From the NCBI GenBank assembly GCA_041941305.1, contig JBGTQJ010000054.1:1-64000 (forward strand): a DNA stretch of 64,000 nt. Reading direction: 5' to 3'. Of this stretch, positions 52,076 to 60,795 are shown piece by piece. The translations under genes were made by a program, and so were the position numbers. A model generated the notes under the pieces. That model saw nothing but the letters and a program-made list of their open reading frames with translations, had not been told where the DNA came from and did not search any database. Origin of the DNA: JANSWP01 sp041941305. Lineage in GTDB: Bacteria > Bacteroidota > Bacteroidia > Chitinophagales > Saprospiraceae. Positions within the stretch are counted from its first letter, which is position 1, and each line of letters begins with the position of its first letter.

Positions 52076-54055
52076 TTAATCAATATCCTCATTAAAAATT
52101 TCTTCACTAATTAACTCACAATCCTTGTATTTTTGATAATCAATTAAGAAATTATTGGTGTTTAAATGAACTATTTTACCATTTAAAATCCAATTATCCA
52201 GATTTCCAACCATCAGAGATTTATCCAACACAAATTGAATAATTCTTTTGTAGGTAAGTTTTGAATTGCAACAATAAATAGACCCGGTCAAGCTTGTAAC
52301 AACGGGAGCAGCCATAGATGTTCCTGTCTTATAATCCCAATTATTTCCTGGAACAGTACTCTGAATCTTCTCACCTAGGGCTCCAATTTCTATCCAACTT
52401 GGAGAATAATTGGAAAACTCACTCAAATCATAAGAACCATTTTGTTTATATAGAATTGAAGCTACCCCTACCACATTCTCACTATGATCGCATGATGGAT
52501 AATGTGTGTACAAATCAAGATTTAGGTTTTTATTTCCAGCACTGGCAATAATAGTTGCATTATAATCAGTTGCCCCTACTTCGATAGCATTGCTTAATAT
52601 AGGACTTGGGTGCCCTACCCAACCCCAACTGCAATTTAGTACAGATGCTCCTTGCTTATAAGCATAATAAGTTCCACAAGTCACATCAAATAAAGTAGAA
52701 GCCCCATATTCATCATGAGTTTTTACAGGGATGAGTTTTAAATTACATGAGAATTCTTTATCTGGCCAATTTTTGAGAACGATTCCAGCAACATGTGTTC
52801 CATGCCCATGATCATCACACGGATTGTTGTTATTCTTCACAAAATTCCAACCAATAGGATCATCTTCAAAGCAAGTATTATCATCATCTCTCCCATTAAA
52901 ATCAGTATCCTTACCAACGAATATGTTATTTATTAAATCTTTGTGGTTGTAATCTATTCCAGAATCCAAAATGGCTATTTTCAAATCATTAGAATCAGGG
53001 AAGGATAATCCTAGAGGCAATTCAGTAATTGGCTGATCGCAAATTATTTTTAAAGAGTTTTCTAACTTACTCCAATTATATTTATTGTAATCTATGGCTT
53101 CGACATCAGGTTCTGCTGATTGTTGTCCAATGATTTCATTAATATCGATAATCCCATTTTCACCATGTTTCCACCTTTCTATTAATGTTCCATCACACTT
53201 CAAAGTGTCAACATAATTTACGTTGAAAGTTTCGCGCAATTTGTTTTTTACAATTTCTGAAGCATTAGGTTTAAATTGAATCACTATCTCATTTGGTACA
53301 TAAGGTGTACAAAAACAATCCACCTCATAAAGCTTTCCAAAGGCAGTCAAGCTGTCTCCTACAAAAGTTGGAAAGGTAGTAGAGGTCAAAGATTTAGGTT
53401 CCCCTCCCCATACTTCTACATCATCAAGTACCCAAAAGTCTACATTGCCTTCAAGGATGAAACGCAAATTGATATAAGAAATAGAATCAATGGGATCCCG
53501 CTCAATGCAATTTTTATTGATTGGTATACAGACTAAATGGAAACGGGTACTACTTATAGAGTTAGCAGTATCTGGGCTCATACTCCAAACTTCATCCCAC
53601 CCAGCTCGAAACAATGAATGATTTTCAGCCTCTACTCTAATAATAGAATCTAAATCACTTACATAATGATAAAAAGACAAATGAACAAAATCCTGATCAA
53701 CCTCCCCAATGGGAATTCTAGCTTCCATGGTATCGTTCACATTATTAAGTAGATTGAGACTTATTGCCATAGCCCCACCACCTGATTTTGACCAAATAGG
53801 CTGCTGATTGGCATCATCTGAAACTGCTTTGCCATTATTTGTCCACTTCCAGGATCCAGTTGTAGTCCAAATGTTTGAATTAAGGGAACTCGAATCAAAG
53901 GATTCTTTAAATAGTAAATCTGGTGTACAAACTGGCGGTTTTGGAGTACATTGATCGCTGATGAAAATGATGACGAAAAATAATAACAATACAAAAATCA
54001 AGTAGGTTGAAATACGAAAAGGAGGCTTATTGGCAGCCGGTTTAGGGTTTGTCAT
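52076..54055 (-). CDS. Membrane-anchored subtilisin-like serine protease (S8)
   Basis: This 659-residue protein has a short cytoplasmic head, a transmembrane helix (residues 16-33: STYLIFVLLLFFVIIFIS), a jelly-roll domain like MAM or concanavalin domains (about 45-215), an I9-like inhibitor domain (about 250-325: PNEIVIQFKPNASEIVKNKL) and the S8 protease domain. The catalytic triad is D364 (IAILDSGIDYNHKD), H418 (DDHGHGTHVAG) and S580 (YKTGTSMAAPVV), with the oxyanion N508. The predicted topology puts the protease outside the inner membrane. It precedes the CHAT gene by 110 bp in a probable two-gene operon, divergent from the sigma/anti-sigma genes. Confidence 0.9.
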   Translation of the reverse strand: MTNPKPAANKPPFRISTYLIFVLLLFFVIIFISDQCTPKPPVCTPDLLFKESFDSSSLNSNIWTTTGSWKWTNNGKAVSDDANQQPIWSKSGGGAMAISLNLLNNVNDTMEARIPIGEVDQDFVHLSFYHYVSDLDSIIRVEAENHSLFRAGWDEVWSMSPDTANSISSTRFHLVCIPINKNCIERDPIDSISYINLRFILEGNVDFWVLDDVEVWGGEPKSLTSTTFPTFVGDSLTAFGKLYEVDCFCTPYVPNEIVIQFKPNASEIVKNKLRETFNVNYVDTLKCDGTLIERWKHGENGIIDINEIIGQQSAEPDVEAIDYNKYNWSKLENSLKIICDQPITELPLGLSFPDSNDLKIAILDSGIDYNHKDLINNIFVGKDTDFNGRDDDNTCFEDDPIGWNFVKNNNNPCDDHGHGTHVAGIVLKNWPDKEFSCNLKLIPVKTHDEYGASTLFDVTCGTYYAYKQGASVLNCSWGWVGHPSPILSNAIEVGATDYNATIIASAGNKNLNLDLYTHYPSCDHSENVVGVASILYKQNGSYDLSEFSNYSPSWIEIGALGEKIQSTVPGNNWDYKTGTSMAAPVVTSLTGSIYCCNSKLTYKRIIQFVLDKSLMVGNLDNWILNGKIVHLNTNNFLIDYQKYKDCELISEEIFNEDID

Positions 54056-54394
54056 GAGTGGGCAAGTTTAGCGTTTTAGGAATTTTTGTCCAAAATACGG
54101 AATTTCAGGGTGTTTGAAAAACAATTGTTGTACAAGCGGTTTTGGGGGCGAATAGGCAGAAAAATATAAAAGCCGGAATTTCGCTGGTAGAAATGAATGA
54201 TTTCTCTTCGAAAGTTCCGGCTTTGTAGAATGTTGGGGTTAAATATTTAAATACAGGGTTATGAATACGGGGTTAATATACTTTACTTCAAGTTTTGCTA
54301 TACTCCTTGGGTTTTTTATCTCTATACCGTTTCCTTTTTGATATTGTTACCATCCCTTTGACAATTTTTTTAATTTTCCGAAAATTAGCATAGG
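54056..54394. other. Divergent region between the protease pair and the sigma pair
   Basis: This 339-bp region holds the nested hairpin at 54169-54224 and otherwise AT-rich sequence. A palindromic ACAATTGT lies near 54121. No clear TAnnTTTG box is seen on either strand, so transcription may depend on a special sigma factor (inference). Confidence 0.45.
54169..54224. promoter_or_regulatory. Nested hairpin in the CHAT-locus control region
   Basis: The outer arms AAAGCCGGAA (54169-54178) and TTCCGGCTTT (54215-54224) are perfect, and an inner hairpin AGAAAT-GAATG-ATTTCT (about 54189-54205) sits between. There is no T run on either side of the usual length. Confidence 0.55.
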
Positions 54395-54988
54395 ATGAAA
54401 CAACCAACCACACATGAAGACCAACGATTTATTGTAGGGATGCTCGCCAATGATCCAAAAACCATCAAAGAAATTTATTCGAAGTACTTACCTCAAATTA
54501 AAAGCTTCATTATCCGGCATGGTGGCTCGGAGGAAGACAGTAAAGATATTTTTCAGGATGCATTAATGAATATTTACAGACAGGCTACTAATAAAGGATT
54601 TACATTGACTTGTCCTTTTGGAGCCTTTTTATATTTAGTTTGTAAAGGGAAATTGATTGATGAATTAAAAAAACGCAAACGAACAGGGGTAACAATTCAC
54701 GATCTCGAACAGTATAAAGATATAGAAATTGCTCCGCAACTTTACGATGACAATTCCACTGAGCAGGCTAAAAATGATCTGTTTTGGGAGAAATATAAAG
54801 AATTAAGTGCCCGCTGCCAGGAATTACTGAAACTGTCATGGTCAGGCATTTCTATGAAGGAGGTTGCGGAAAAAATGGACATTAGCTATGGATATGCCCG
54901 AAAACGAAAAACTGAATGTGTCGATAATTTGGTGCAACTCATCAAAAGCGCCCCCACCTATCCACTCATTTTATCGCAAGACTTATGA
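54395..54988 (+). CDS. ECF-type RNA polymerase sigma factor of the CHAT locus
   Basis: This 197-residue protein has region 2 (about 18-95: MLANDPKTIKEIYSKYLPQI; EEDSKDIFQDALMNIYRQAT) and region 4 (about 130-185: SARCQELLKLSWSGISMKEV then AEKMDISYGYARKRKTECVD, a helix-turn-helix). Region 2 lacks the typical WL-type motif, which suggests its own promoter class. Its stop overlaps the start of the next gene (ATGA at 54985), so both are translationally coupled, the usual arrangement for a sigma factor and its inhibitor. Confidence 0.88.
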   Translation: MKQPTTHEDQRFIVGMLANDPKTIKEIYSKYLPQIKSFIIRHGGSEEDSKDIFQDALMNIYRQATNKGFTLTCPFGAFLYLVCKGKLIDELKKRKRTGVTIHDLEQYKDIEIAPQLYDDNSTEQAKNDLFWEKYKELSARCQELLKLSWSGISMKEVAEKMDISYGYARKRKTECVDNLVQLIKSAPTYPLILSQDL

Positions 54989-55719
54989 AAAATCATTACG
55001 AAAAAATTGAACAATATTTGCTCGGAGAACTAAAAGGTGCTGAGTTGAAAGACTTTAAAGAGCAATTGTCCTCAAATGCTAATTTACCTGCGGAGGTAGA
55101 ATTATACCGTAACATGATGAATAGTATTTCTTCCCGGCTGCAAAATGAACAGAGAGAAGAATCATTTAAGCATTTACTGGTCAAGGAAAGCAAGCTTCAT
55201 TTTAATAATACTGTCCAGGAAAAAGCCAAAATAATTCCCATTTCCAGGAAAATGTGGATGTTTTCAATTGCTGCTGCCGCGGCAATTTTACTGCTTTTTA
55301 TTTTTATACCTTCAAATGAAACAGCCCCTTTTGAGCAATTCTACATTCGTCCCATCGCAGAACTTACTGAAAGAAGTGAAATTCAGCCAGATTTTAAAGA
55401 AATGGAAACAGCCTTCAATAATGGCGACTGTGAAACAGCATTGCCATTATTTGAAAATTATTTACAGACAAATAATGATGCAGAGATCCTTCTGTTTGAA
55501 GGGACTTGCCACCTTGACCAAAACGATTTTGGCAAAGCAGAGACTGCTTTTAAGAACATTAGTGAAGGAGAAACAATCTTTAAGAATACGGGCACCTGGT
55601 ACCTCGCACTTACCTACTTAAAGCAAGACAATGTCGCCGCTTGCAAAACTTATTTGAATAAAATACCAGAAGATGCAAGCAAATATCCAGAAGCTCAAAA
55701 GCTTTTGAGGCAGCTTTAA
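54985..55719 (+). CDS. Membrane protein with anti-sigma-like head and periplasmic TPR tail
   Basis: In this 244-residue protein the N-terminal about 70 residues (YEKIEQYLLGELKGAELKDF, then EEQL-type helices) have the pattern of zinc-less anti-sigma domains of Bacteroidota. One transmembrane helix follows (about 91-108: WMFSIAAAAAILLLFIFI), then a periplasmic part of about 130 residues with TPR-like repeats (FNNGDCETALPLFENYLQTN; NDFGKAETAFKNISEGE). It is coupled to the sigma gene by a 4-bp overlap. I infer that it holds the sigma factor at the membrane and senses a periplasmic partner through the TPRs. The anti-sigma role is not proven. Confidence 0.75.
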   Translation: MKNHYEKIEQYLLGELKGAELKDFKEQLSSNANLPAEVELYRNMMNSISSRLQNEQREESFKHLLVKESKLHFNNTVQEKAKIIPISRKMWMFSIAAAAAILLLFIFIPSNETAPFEQFYIRPIAELTERSEIQPDFKEMETAFNNGDCETALPLFENYLQTNNDAEILLFEGTCHLDQNDFGKAETAFKNISEGETIFKNTGTWYLALTYLKQDNVAACKTYLNKIPEDASKYPEAQKLLRQL

Positions 55720-55730
55720 CTGATTAATGA

Positions 55731-57197
55731 TTAATAAGCTTTCGCAAACAACACTCTCCTTTTAGATGGTTTCCCTGTCAAAATACAAGCACCCTCTTCT
55801 TCTTCGGCATCATTTGGAATACAACGAATCGTACCTTTCGTCAATTCCTTGATTTTTAATTCTGTCTCGGTCGTACCATCCCAATGAGCAGAAACGAATC
55901 CACCTTTGCTTTCCAATGCACCTTTAAAATCATCAAAAGTGTCAACACTGGTAGTATGTGCTGCGCGATAATCCAATGCTTTTTGGAAAAGGTTATTTTG
56001 AATATCTTTCAATAATTGCTCGACGTAATTGGCAATTCCTTCCAATGGCTGGGATGTTTTTTCTTTGGTGTCCCTGCGAGCCACCTCTACTACTCCATTT
56101 TCCAAATCACGTTTTCCTATTCCCAAACGAACTGGGATCCCTTTCATCTCGTGTTCCGCAAATTTAAATCCTGGGCGCTTTTTCTTGTCCGTATCGTATT
56201 GAACAGAAATGCCTTTGTCACGTAAGGCTTTCATAATTTTTTCTGAAGCTTCGTCAATTTCAGCATTTGGTTTTGGAATTGGAACGATGACAACTTGTGT
56301 AGGTGCCAATTTTGGAGGCAAGACCAAACCACTATCATCTGAATGAGTCATGATCAATCCTCCAACCAATCTGGTAGAAACCCCCCAGGAGGTTGCCCAA
56401 ACCAATTCTTCCTTGTTGTTTTCATTCAAAAACTTCACATCAAATGCCTTTGCAAAATTTTGCCCCAAAAAGTGAGAAGTTCCCGCTTGCAATGCCTTTC
56501 CATCCTGCATCAAGGCCTCTATTGTGTAGGTATCTTCTGCTCCTGCAAATCTTTCATTTACCGTTTTAGTACCCTGAACCACTGGCATTGCCATATATTC
56601 TTCAGCAAATTGTGCATAGATTTTTTGCATCAAACGAGCTTCCTCGACCGCTTCTTCTTTTGTCGAATGCGCAGTATGCCCTTCTTGCCACAAAAACTCA
56701 GCAGTCCGCAAAAACAGGCGAGTTCTCATCTCCCAACGAACCACATTTGCCCATTGATTGATCAAAAGCGGTAAGTCTCGATATGATTTTATCCAATCGC
56801 GGTAGGTGTGCCAGATAATGGTTTCAGAGGTTGGTCGAACAATCAATTCTTCTTCCAGTTTTGCGGAAGGATCAACTACAACTCCATTGCCATCAGGTGC
56901 ATTCATCAATCGATGATGGGTAATGACCGCACATTCTTTTGCAAAGCCTTCTACATGCTCTGCCTCTTTGCTCAAAAAACTTTTTGGAATAAAAAGCGGG
57001 AAATAAGCATTCACATGACCCGAATCCTTAAACATTTTGTCGAGTTGGGCTTTCATATTTTCCCAAATGGCAAAACCATAAGGTTTGATGACCATACAAC
57101 CCCTTACTGCAGAGTTATCTGCGAGTCCGGCTTTTTTAACAATATCGATATACCACTGTGAGTAGTCCTGCGTTCTGGAAGTAATTTCTTTAGACAT
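55731..57197 (-). CDS. proS: Proline--tRNA ligase (short, archaeal/eukaryotic-type)
   Basis: This 488-residue class II aminoacyl-tRNA synthetase charges tRNA-Pro. It is of the short type without the bacterial editing insert. Segments: the start SQWYIDIVKKAGLADNSAVR, motif 2 region TSETIIWHTYRDWIKSYRDL followed by NVVRWEMRTRLFLRTAEFLW, QEGHTAHSTKEEAVEEA, and motif 3 region ATSWGVSTRLVGGLIMTHSD. The C-terminal zinc-like domain is reduced, with the end CILTGKPSKRRVLFAKAY conserved. Upstream lie the foldback FB3 and a distant -7 box, giving a possible 430-nt leader. It is convergent with the CHAT-locus inhibitor gene. Confidence 0.95.
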   Translation of the reverse strand: MSKEITSRTQDYSQWYIDIVKKAGLADNSAVRGCMVIKPYGFAIWENMKAQLDKMFKDSGHVNAYFPLFIPKSFLSKEAEHVEGFAKECAVITHHRLMNAPDGNGVVVDPSAKLEEELIVRPTSETIIWHTYRDWIKSYRDLPLLINQWANVVRWEMRTRLFLRTAEFLWQEGHTAHSTKEEAVEEARLMQKIYAQFAEEYMAMPVVQGTKTVNERFAGAEDTYTIEALMQDGKALQAGTSHFLGQNFAKAFDVKFLNENNKEELVWATSWGVSTRLVGGLIMTHSDDSGLVLPPKLAPTQVVIVPIPKPNAEIDEASEKIMKALRDKGISVQYDTDKKKRPGFKFAEHEMKGIPVRLGIGKRDLENGVVEVARRDTKEKTSQPLEGIANYVEQLLKDIQNNLFQKALDYRAAHTTSVDTFDDFKGALESKGGFVSAHWDGTTETELKIKELTKGTIRCIPNDAEEEEGACILTGKPSKRRVLFAKAY

Positions 57198-57227
57198 GTT
57201 CTTTCTGGTGTAAAAATCAAGACATCA

Positions 57228-57384
57228 GACTTATTCGTAAATAAAGATTGAGTATATGAAAATTATATTTTTTTGTCTAATGAGTTTATTTTTTGAGTGC
57301 ATAGCAGCGCTACGGACGAAAAAACAGGCTCATTAGATGGAAAAAGATTTTTTCAAATGCCAATTTGTTATTTATGAACAAGTC
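57228..57384. repeat. Foldback element FB3 in the proS upstream region
   Basis: The outer arms GACTTATTCGTAAATAA (57228-57244) and TTATTTATGAACAAGTC (57368-57384) differ at two positions. The inner arms CTAATGAG (57277-57284) and CTCATTAG (57329-57336) are perfect, with TAGC-AGC-GCTA at the centre (about 57302-57312). The size (157 bp) is like FB1 and FB2. Confidence 0.6.
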
Positions 57385-57633
57385 TATAAAGTACAAGAAA
57401 AAATAATTTTAAAATAAAAAATGTTAAAATCGAATTTCTTGTTTCAAGCCTCTTGATTCTCAAAAAATTAACAAAAAGCAGTGCTCAGCAGGCGTTTGCA
57501 ATTTGTGATAAATGAGTTTTAAGATTTTATTAAGTATCCGGTTTAGGGGTTTATAGTCTTAAAATTGGTAGTCTTAATAACTTTAACAAGCAAAATTTGG
57601 TTCTTTAGTTGGACATTAACAAAAAAAGTGGCG

Positions 57634-57641
57634 CAAAAGTA
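57634..57641 (-). promoter_or_regulatory. Candidate -7 box for proS
   Basis: The minus strand reads TACTTTTG followed by CGCC, matching TAnnTTTG. It is 437 bp upstream of the proS ATG. The rest of 57385-57633 shows no gene. Confidence 0.4.
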
Positions 57642-57699
57642 ATAAATTCGTGCTTGTCCCAATTTAGAGAGTCAAAGTAATTACTGATAAAATATTATG

Positions 57700-57801
57700 C
57701 TTTAAAAACTTGGGTATTTTGGGTCAGACAAAAATGAAAAACTAATTATCTTTCAAGCGCTTTTGTTTTTCATTTTCGTTTGACTACCCAAATTTTTAAA
57801 G
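57700..57801. repeat. Long inverted repeat in the leader of the low-complexity gene
   Basis: The left arm (57700-57742) and right arm (57765-57801) are near-perfect complements of about 37 bp apart from a 6-nt bulge: CTTTAAAAACTTGGGTA pairs with TACCCAAATTTTTAAAG and AAAAATGAAAAAC pairs with GTTTTTCATTTT. It ends 17 bp before the ATG at 57819. Confidence 0.7.
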
Positions 57802-57818
57802 CAGGAAAAATATTAATT

Positions 57819-59108
57819 ATGAAAACTGGAAATTTCACAGCTTTAATCATAGCCATTTTCGTAAGTAGTTGGGCTACTCAGGCAATCGCCCAATATGATG
57901 ACTTGTATTACGATCCTGACACTGACTACGATTATTATTACTCAACTTCCGATGACAATTACTATGACGATGAGTATGATAGTGATGATGAGTATGGATA
58001 CTTTGATGAAGATGAGTATGGCGATGATGATAACTATGATTATTACTATACTTCCCGAATCCGTCGTTTCTCTCGTCCCTACTATGGGTTCGATTATTAT
58101 GACCCTGTATATTCTGACTTGGGGTATTATGACCCCTACTATAACGATCGAAACTATTTCGGCAATACCGTTTTAATTTACGATAGCTATTATGGCTACA
58201 ACCGTTTCAACAGATACAATCGCTGGAACCGTTGGAATCGCTGGAACAGATTTGGAAATAGTTTCTATGGCAATCCCTATGGCGGAATCTCTTATAACTA
58301 TTATGGAAATGGATGGGGATCTCCTTGGTCAAATTACTATGGTGGAGGTTATGGTTTTGGTGGATACAATAGCTTTTATGGTGGATTTGGTGGAGGAAGT
58401 TACTACTCCAATTATTACTGCCCACCAACCTGGGGAAATGGGTTTAGCTACAATACTTCAGGCAATAACAATAATGACAATGGAACATATTATGGCTCCA
58501 GAACCACTGGCAGCACCCCTAGAAGTAGTGGTGGACGTACTGCAAATGGAGATCGTGCAGTAGGATCCAATACTGGAAGAACTGCTGGTGCAGCTAATTC
58601 CAGTAATAATGCCGTTTCTCGTTCTGGTTCATCTACTACCACTACTGGCGAAAGAAGGTCCATCTCTATTTTCAAAGATGGTGAATATCCTAAGAAACGC
58701 ACAGTAGACAATAGTCGTACGAGTACAAGAAAAAACCAAGCGACTACTCGACCCAATAACTCAAGAACAAATCGCTCCTACGATACTTCCAGAAGCAACA
58801 GATCCAGCAATTGGAACAATAGCCGAAACAATTCTTCAAGAAGCAATAGTGGGTGGAATAGAAGCAGGAACAATTCTTCAAGAAGCAACAGTGGATGGAA
58901 TAGCGGAAGTTCACGCTCCAATCGTTCTTCTTCAGGAAGCTTTAACAGAAGCAATAGCTCTCGCTCTTCTTCTGGTTCTTCCAGAAGCTGGAGTGGTGGC
59001 AACAGTAGTAGCAGATCAAGTGGAAGCAGTACTCGTTCCAGTTCAGGAAGCAGTAGAAGTAGCTCAGGATCGAGCCGCTCCAGCTCTTCTCGTTCAAGAG
59101 GTAACTAA
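57819..59108 (+). CDS. Secreted low-complexity Tyr/Asp/Asn/Ser/Arg-rich protein
   Basis: The ATG at 57819 gives 429 residues with a signal peptide (NFTALIIAIFVSSWATQAIA). An acidic Tyr/Asp-rich segment follows (about 27-75), then Tyr/Asn/Gly-rich repeats (NRWNRWNRWNRFG; about 105-210), then a Ser/Arg/Gly/Asn-rich tail (SRSNSGW, SSGSSRS repeats; about 300-429). Similar secreted low-complexity proteins lie next to proS and a FadL-like barrel in other Bacteroidota (recollection). The structural role is unknown. A long hairpin in the leader and a strong terminator suggest a well-controlled single transcript. Confidence 0.8.
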   Translation: MKTGNFTALIIAIFVSSWATQAIAQYDDLYYDPDTDYDYYYSTSDDNYYDDEYDSDDEYGYFDEDEYGDDDNYDYYYTSRIRRFSRPYYGFDYYDPVYSDLGYYDPYYNDRNYFGNTVLIYDSYYGYNRFNRYNRWNRWNRWNRFGNSFYGNPYGGISYNYYGNGWGSPWSNYYGGGYGFGGYNSFYGGFGGGSYYSNYYCPPTWGNGFSYNTSGNNNNDNGTYYGSRTTGSTPRSSGGRTANGDRAVGSNTGRTAGAANSSNNAVSRSGSSTTTTGERRSISIFKDGEYPKKRTVDNSRTSTRKNQATTRPNNSRTNRSYDTSRSNRSSNWNNSRNNSSRSNSGWNRSRNNSSRSNSGWNSGSSRSNRSSSGSFNRSNSSRSSSGSSRSWSGGNSSSRSSGSSTRSSSGSSRSSSGSSRSSSSRSRGN

Positions 59109-59145
59109 TATTTTCGCATTGCGAGAAAACAAATAATCTGTACTG

Positions 59146-59190
59146 ATGAAAGTGGGTGGATATGACATGCAATGTCCACCCACTTTTTTA
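59146..59190 (+). terminator. Terminator after the low-complexity gene
   Basis: The perfect arms AAAGTGGGTGGA (59149-59160) and TCCACCCACTTT (59175-59186) are followed by T residues. Confidence 0.88.
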
Positions 59191-59202
59191 TTACTTTCGC
59201 TC

Positions 59203-59302
59203 GTAGCACGGTCTTCCTTAGCCCATCAAAAACTTTCTCATTCATTGCACGGATAGGGAGAACCGCGCTACATGGCTCTGGTTCCTATCAGCCAGCCATG
59301 CT
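59203..59302. repeat. Foldback element FB4
   Basis: GTAGCACGGTCTTCCTTA (59203-59220) pairs with TAGGGAGAACCGCGCTAC (59254-59271) with a few mismatches. A second short hairpin CATGGCT...AGCCATG follows (about 59271-59302). Confidence 0.5.
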
Positions 59303-59325
59303 AGGACTTTTCTAAATAAAAAATT

Positions 59326-60795
59326 ATGAGACAGGTCACATTCCTATTTTCATTTTTATTTCTTTCCACATCTTTGTTTGCACAAACCATCAATGATGCG
59401 GTTCGATATTCAGTCTTTGATATTGGGGGCACAGCCAGAACCGTAGGTGTAGGAGGTGCTATTGGAGCTTTAGGGGCTGATTTTTCGGTTTTAAGTACCA
59501 ATCCAGCAGGTTTGGCGGCTTATCGTCGCTCTGAATTTATGTTTACTCCTACTTTGGTTTTGGGTAACTCCAAAGCAGAATTAGAGGGTCCACTCAATTC
59601 CCCAGTAGAACAAAATAAAACCAAATTTAATTTTAACAACATAGGAGTCGTTATAGCTAAACGGCCTTATAGTTCAAAATGGAAAACAGCTAATTTTGCT
59701 GTTGGCATGAATCGGCTTGCTAATTTTCACCAGGAATTGCGATATGAAGGGACTTCCCCTGGGTCTATAACCGACCGTTTTCTGGAATTGGCATTTGGGA
59801 AAGCTCCAGATGAGTTGGGAGCCTTTGAGGAAGGATTGGCTTATGATGCTTTTGCCATTTATGAAGATCCTGACAATCAAGGTTTCTATTTAAGTGACTT
59901 TGCATTTGGGGAACAGGTGGAAAAAAGTCAGGACATCAGAAGAACAGGCTCTATCAATGAACTTGTAGTTTCTTTTGCAGGCAATTATGACGAGAAATTC
60001 ATGATTGGTGCGACTGTTGGAATTCCTTACTTAAACTTTGAAGAAAACAAGACCTATCGCGAAATCGATCTGGACGATAGCAATAATCTTTTTGAGGAAC
60101 TCGCATATATTGAACGATTGATAACTACAGGAGTTGGGATCAATTTCAAATTGGGAGCGATTTACAGGGTTAATCAAATGATCCGAATTGGTGCTGCTGT
60201 TCATACGCCTACTGCTTTTAAGTTAGAGGATAGCTGGAACAGTAGAATGACTTATGAATTCAATGATCCACAATGTTGCCAGCCAGAACAAGAATCTCCA
60301 GACGGTTTTTTTGAATATAAATTCAGAACTCCCTGGCGCTATATGGGAAGTTTGGGAGTTATTATCAATAAATATGGATTTTTGAGCGCTGAAGTGGAAT
60401 ACGTTACTTATAACAGCGCCAATTTCAAATTTAATAATACAGATAGCAGTGAAGATTTGGATTATGTAAGGACCTTAAACAACCAAATATCTAATGATTT
60501 GGAAGGAGGATTAAACATTCGACTTGGTGGAGAGTTTGCCTATGAACAATTGCGCTTCAGAGCAGGATTCAATATTTCTGACTCGCCAGATTTGGATGAA
60601 TCAGATACCAACACAGCGCTTAGCCTGGGGTTGGGTATTAGAGGTAAAAACGCATTTGCAGATTTTGCCTATAAGCGAATTATGAATAATGAAAATTACA
60701 TTCCTTTTGTCACCAATAGTAAAGAACTACAGTCTCTGGTTGTTGTAGAAGACTCAAGAAATAAACTAATGCTCACAGTAGGGTTTAAGTTTTAA
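59326..60795 (+). CDS. FadL/OmpP1-like outer-membrane transport protein
   Basis: This 489-residue beta-barrel protein has a signal peptide (VTFLFSFLFLSTSLFA) and the FadL-family start RYSVFDIGGTARTVGVGGAI then GALGADFSVLSTNPAGLAAY (conserved NPAGLA). The barrel ends with NKLMLTVGFKF. Family members pass hydrophobic compounds across the outer membrane; the Bacteroidota branch is often called hemin receptor, without proof. It follows the low-complexity protein. Confidence 0.88.
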   Translation: MRQVTFLFSFLFLSTSLFAQTINDAVRYSVFDIGGTARTVGVGGAIGALGADFSVLSTNPAGLAAYRRSEFMFTPTLVLGNSKAELEGPLNSPVEQNKTKFNFNNIGVVIAKRPYSSKWKTANFAVGMNRLANFHQELRYEGTSPGSITDRFLELAFGKAPDELGAFEEGLAYDAFAIYEDPDNQGFYLSDFAFGEQVEKSQDIRRTGSINELVVSFAGNYDEKFMIGATVGIPYLNFEENKTYREIDLDDSNNLFEELAYIERLITTGVGINFKLGAIYRVNQMIRIGAAVHTPTAFKLEDSWNSRMTYEFNDPQCCQPEQESPDGFFEYKFRTPWRYMGSLGVIINKYGFLSAEVEYVTYNSANFKFNNTDSSEDLDYVRTLNNQISNDLEGGLNIRLGGEFAYEQLRFRAGFNISDSPDLDESDTNTALSLGLGIRGKNAFADFAYKRIMNNENYIPFVTNSKELQSLVVVEDSRNKLMLTVGFKF

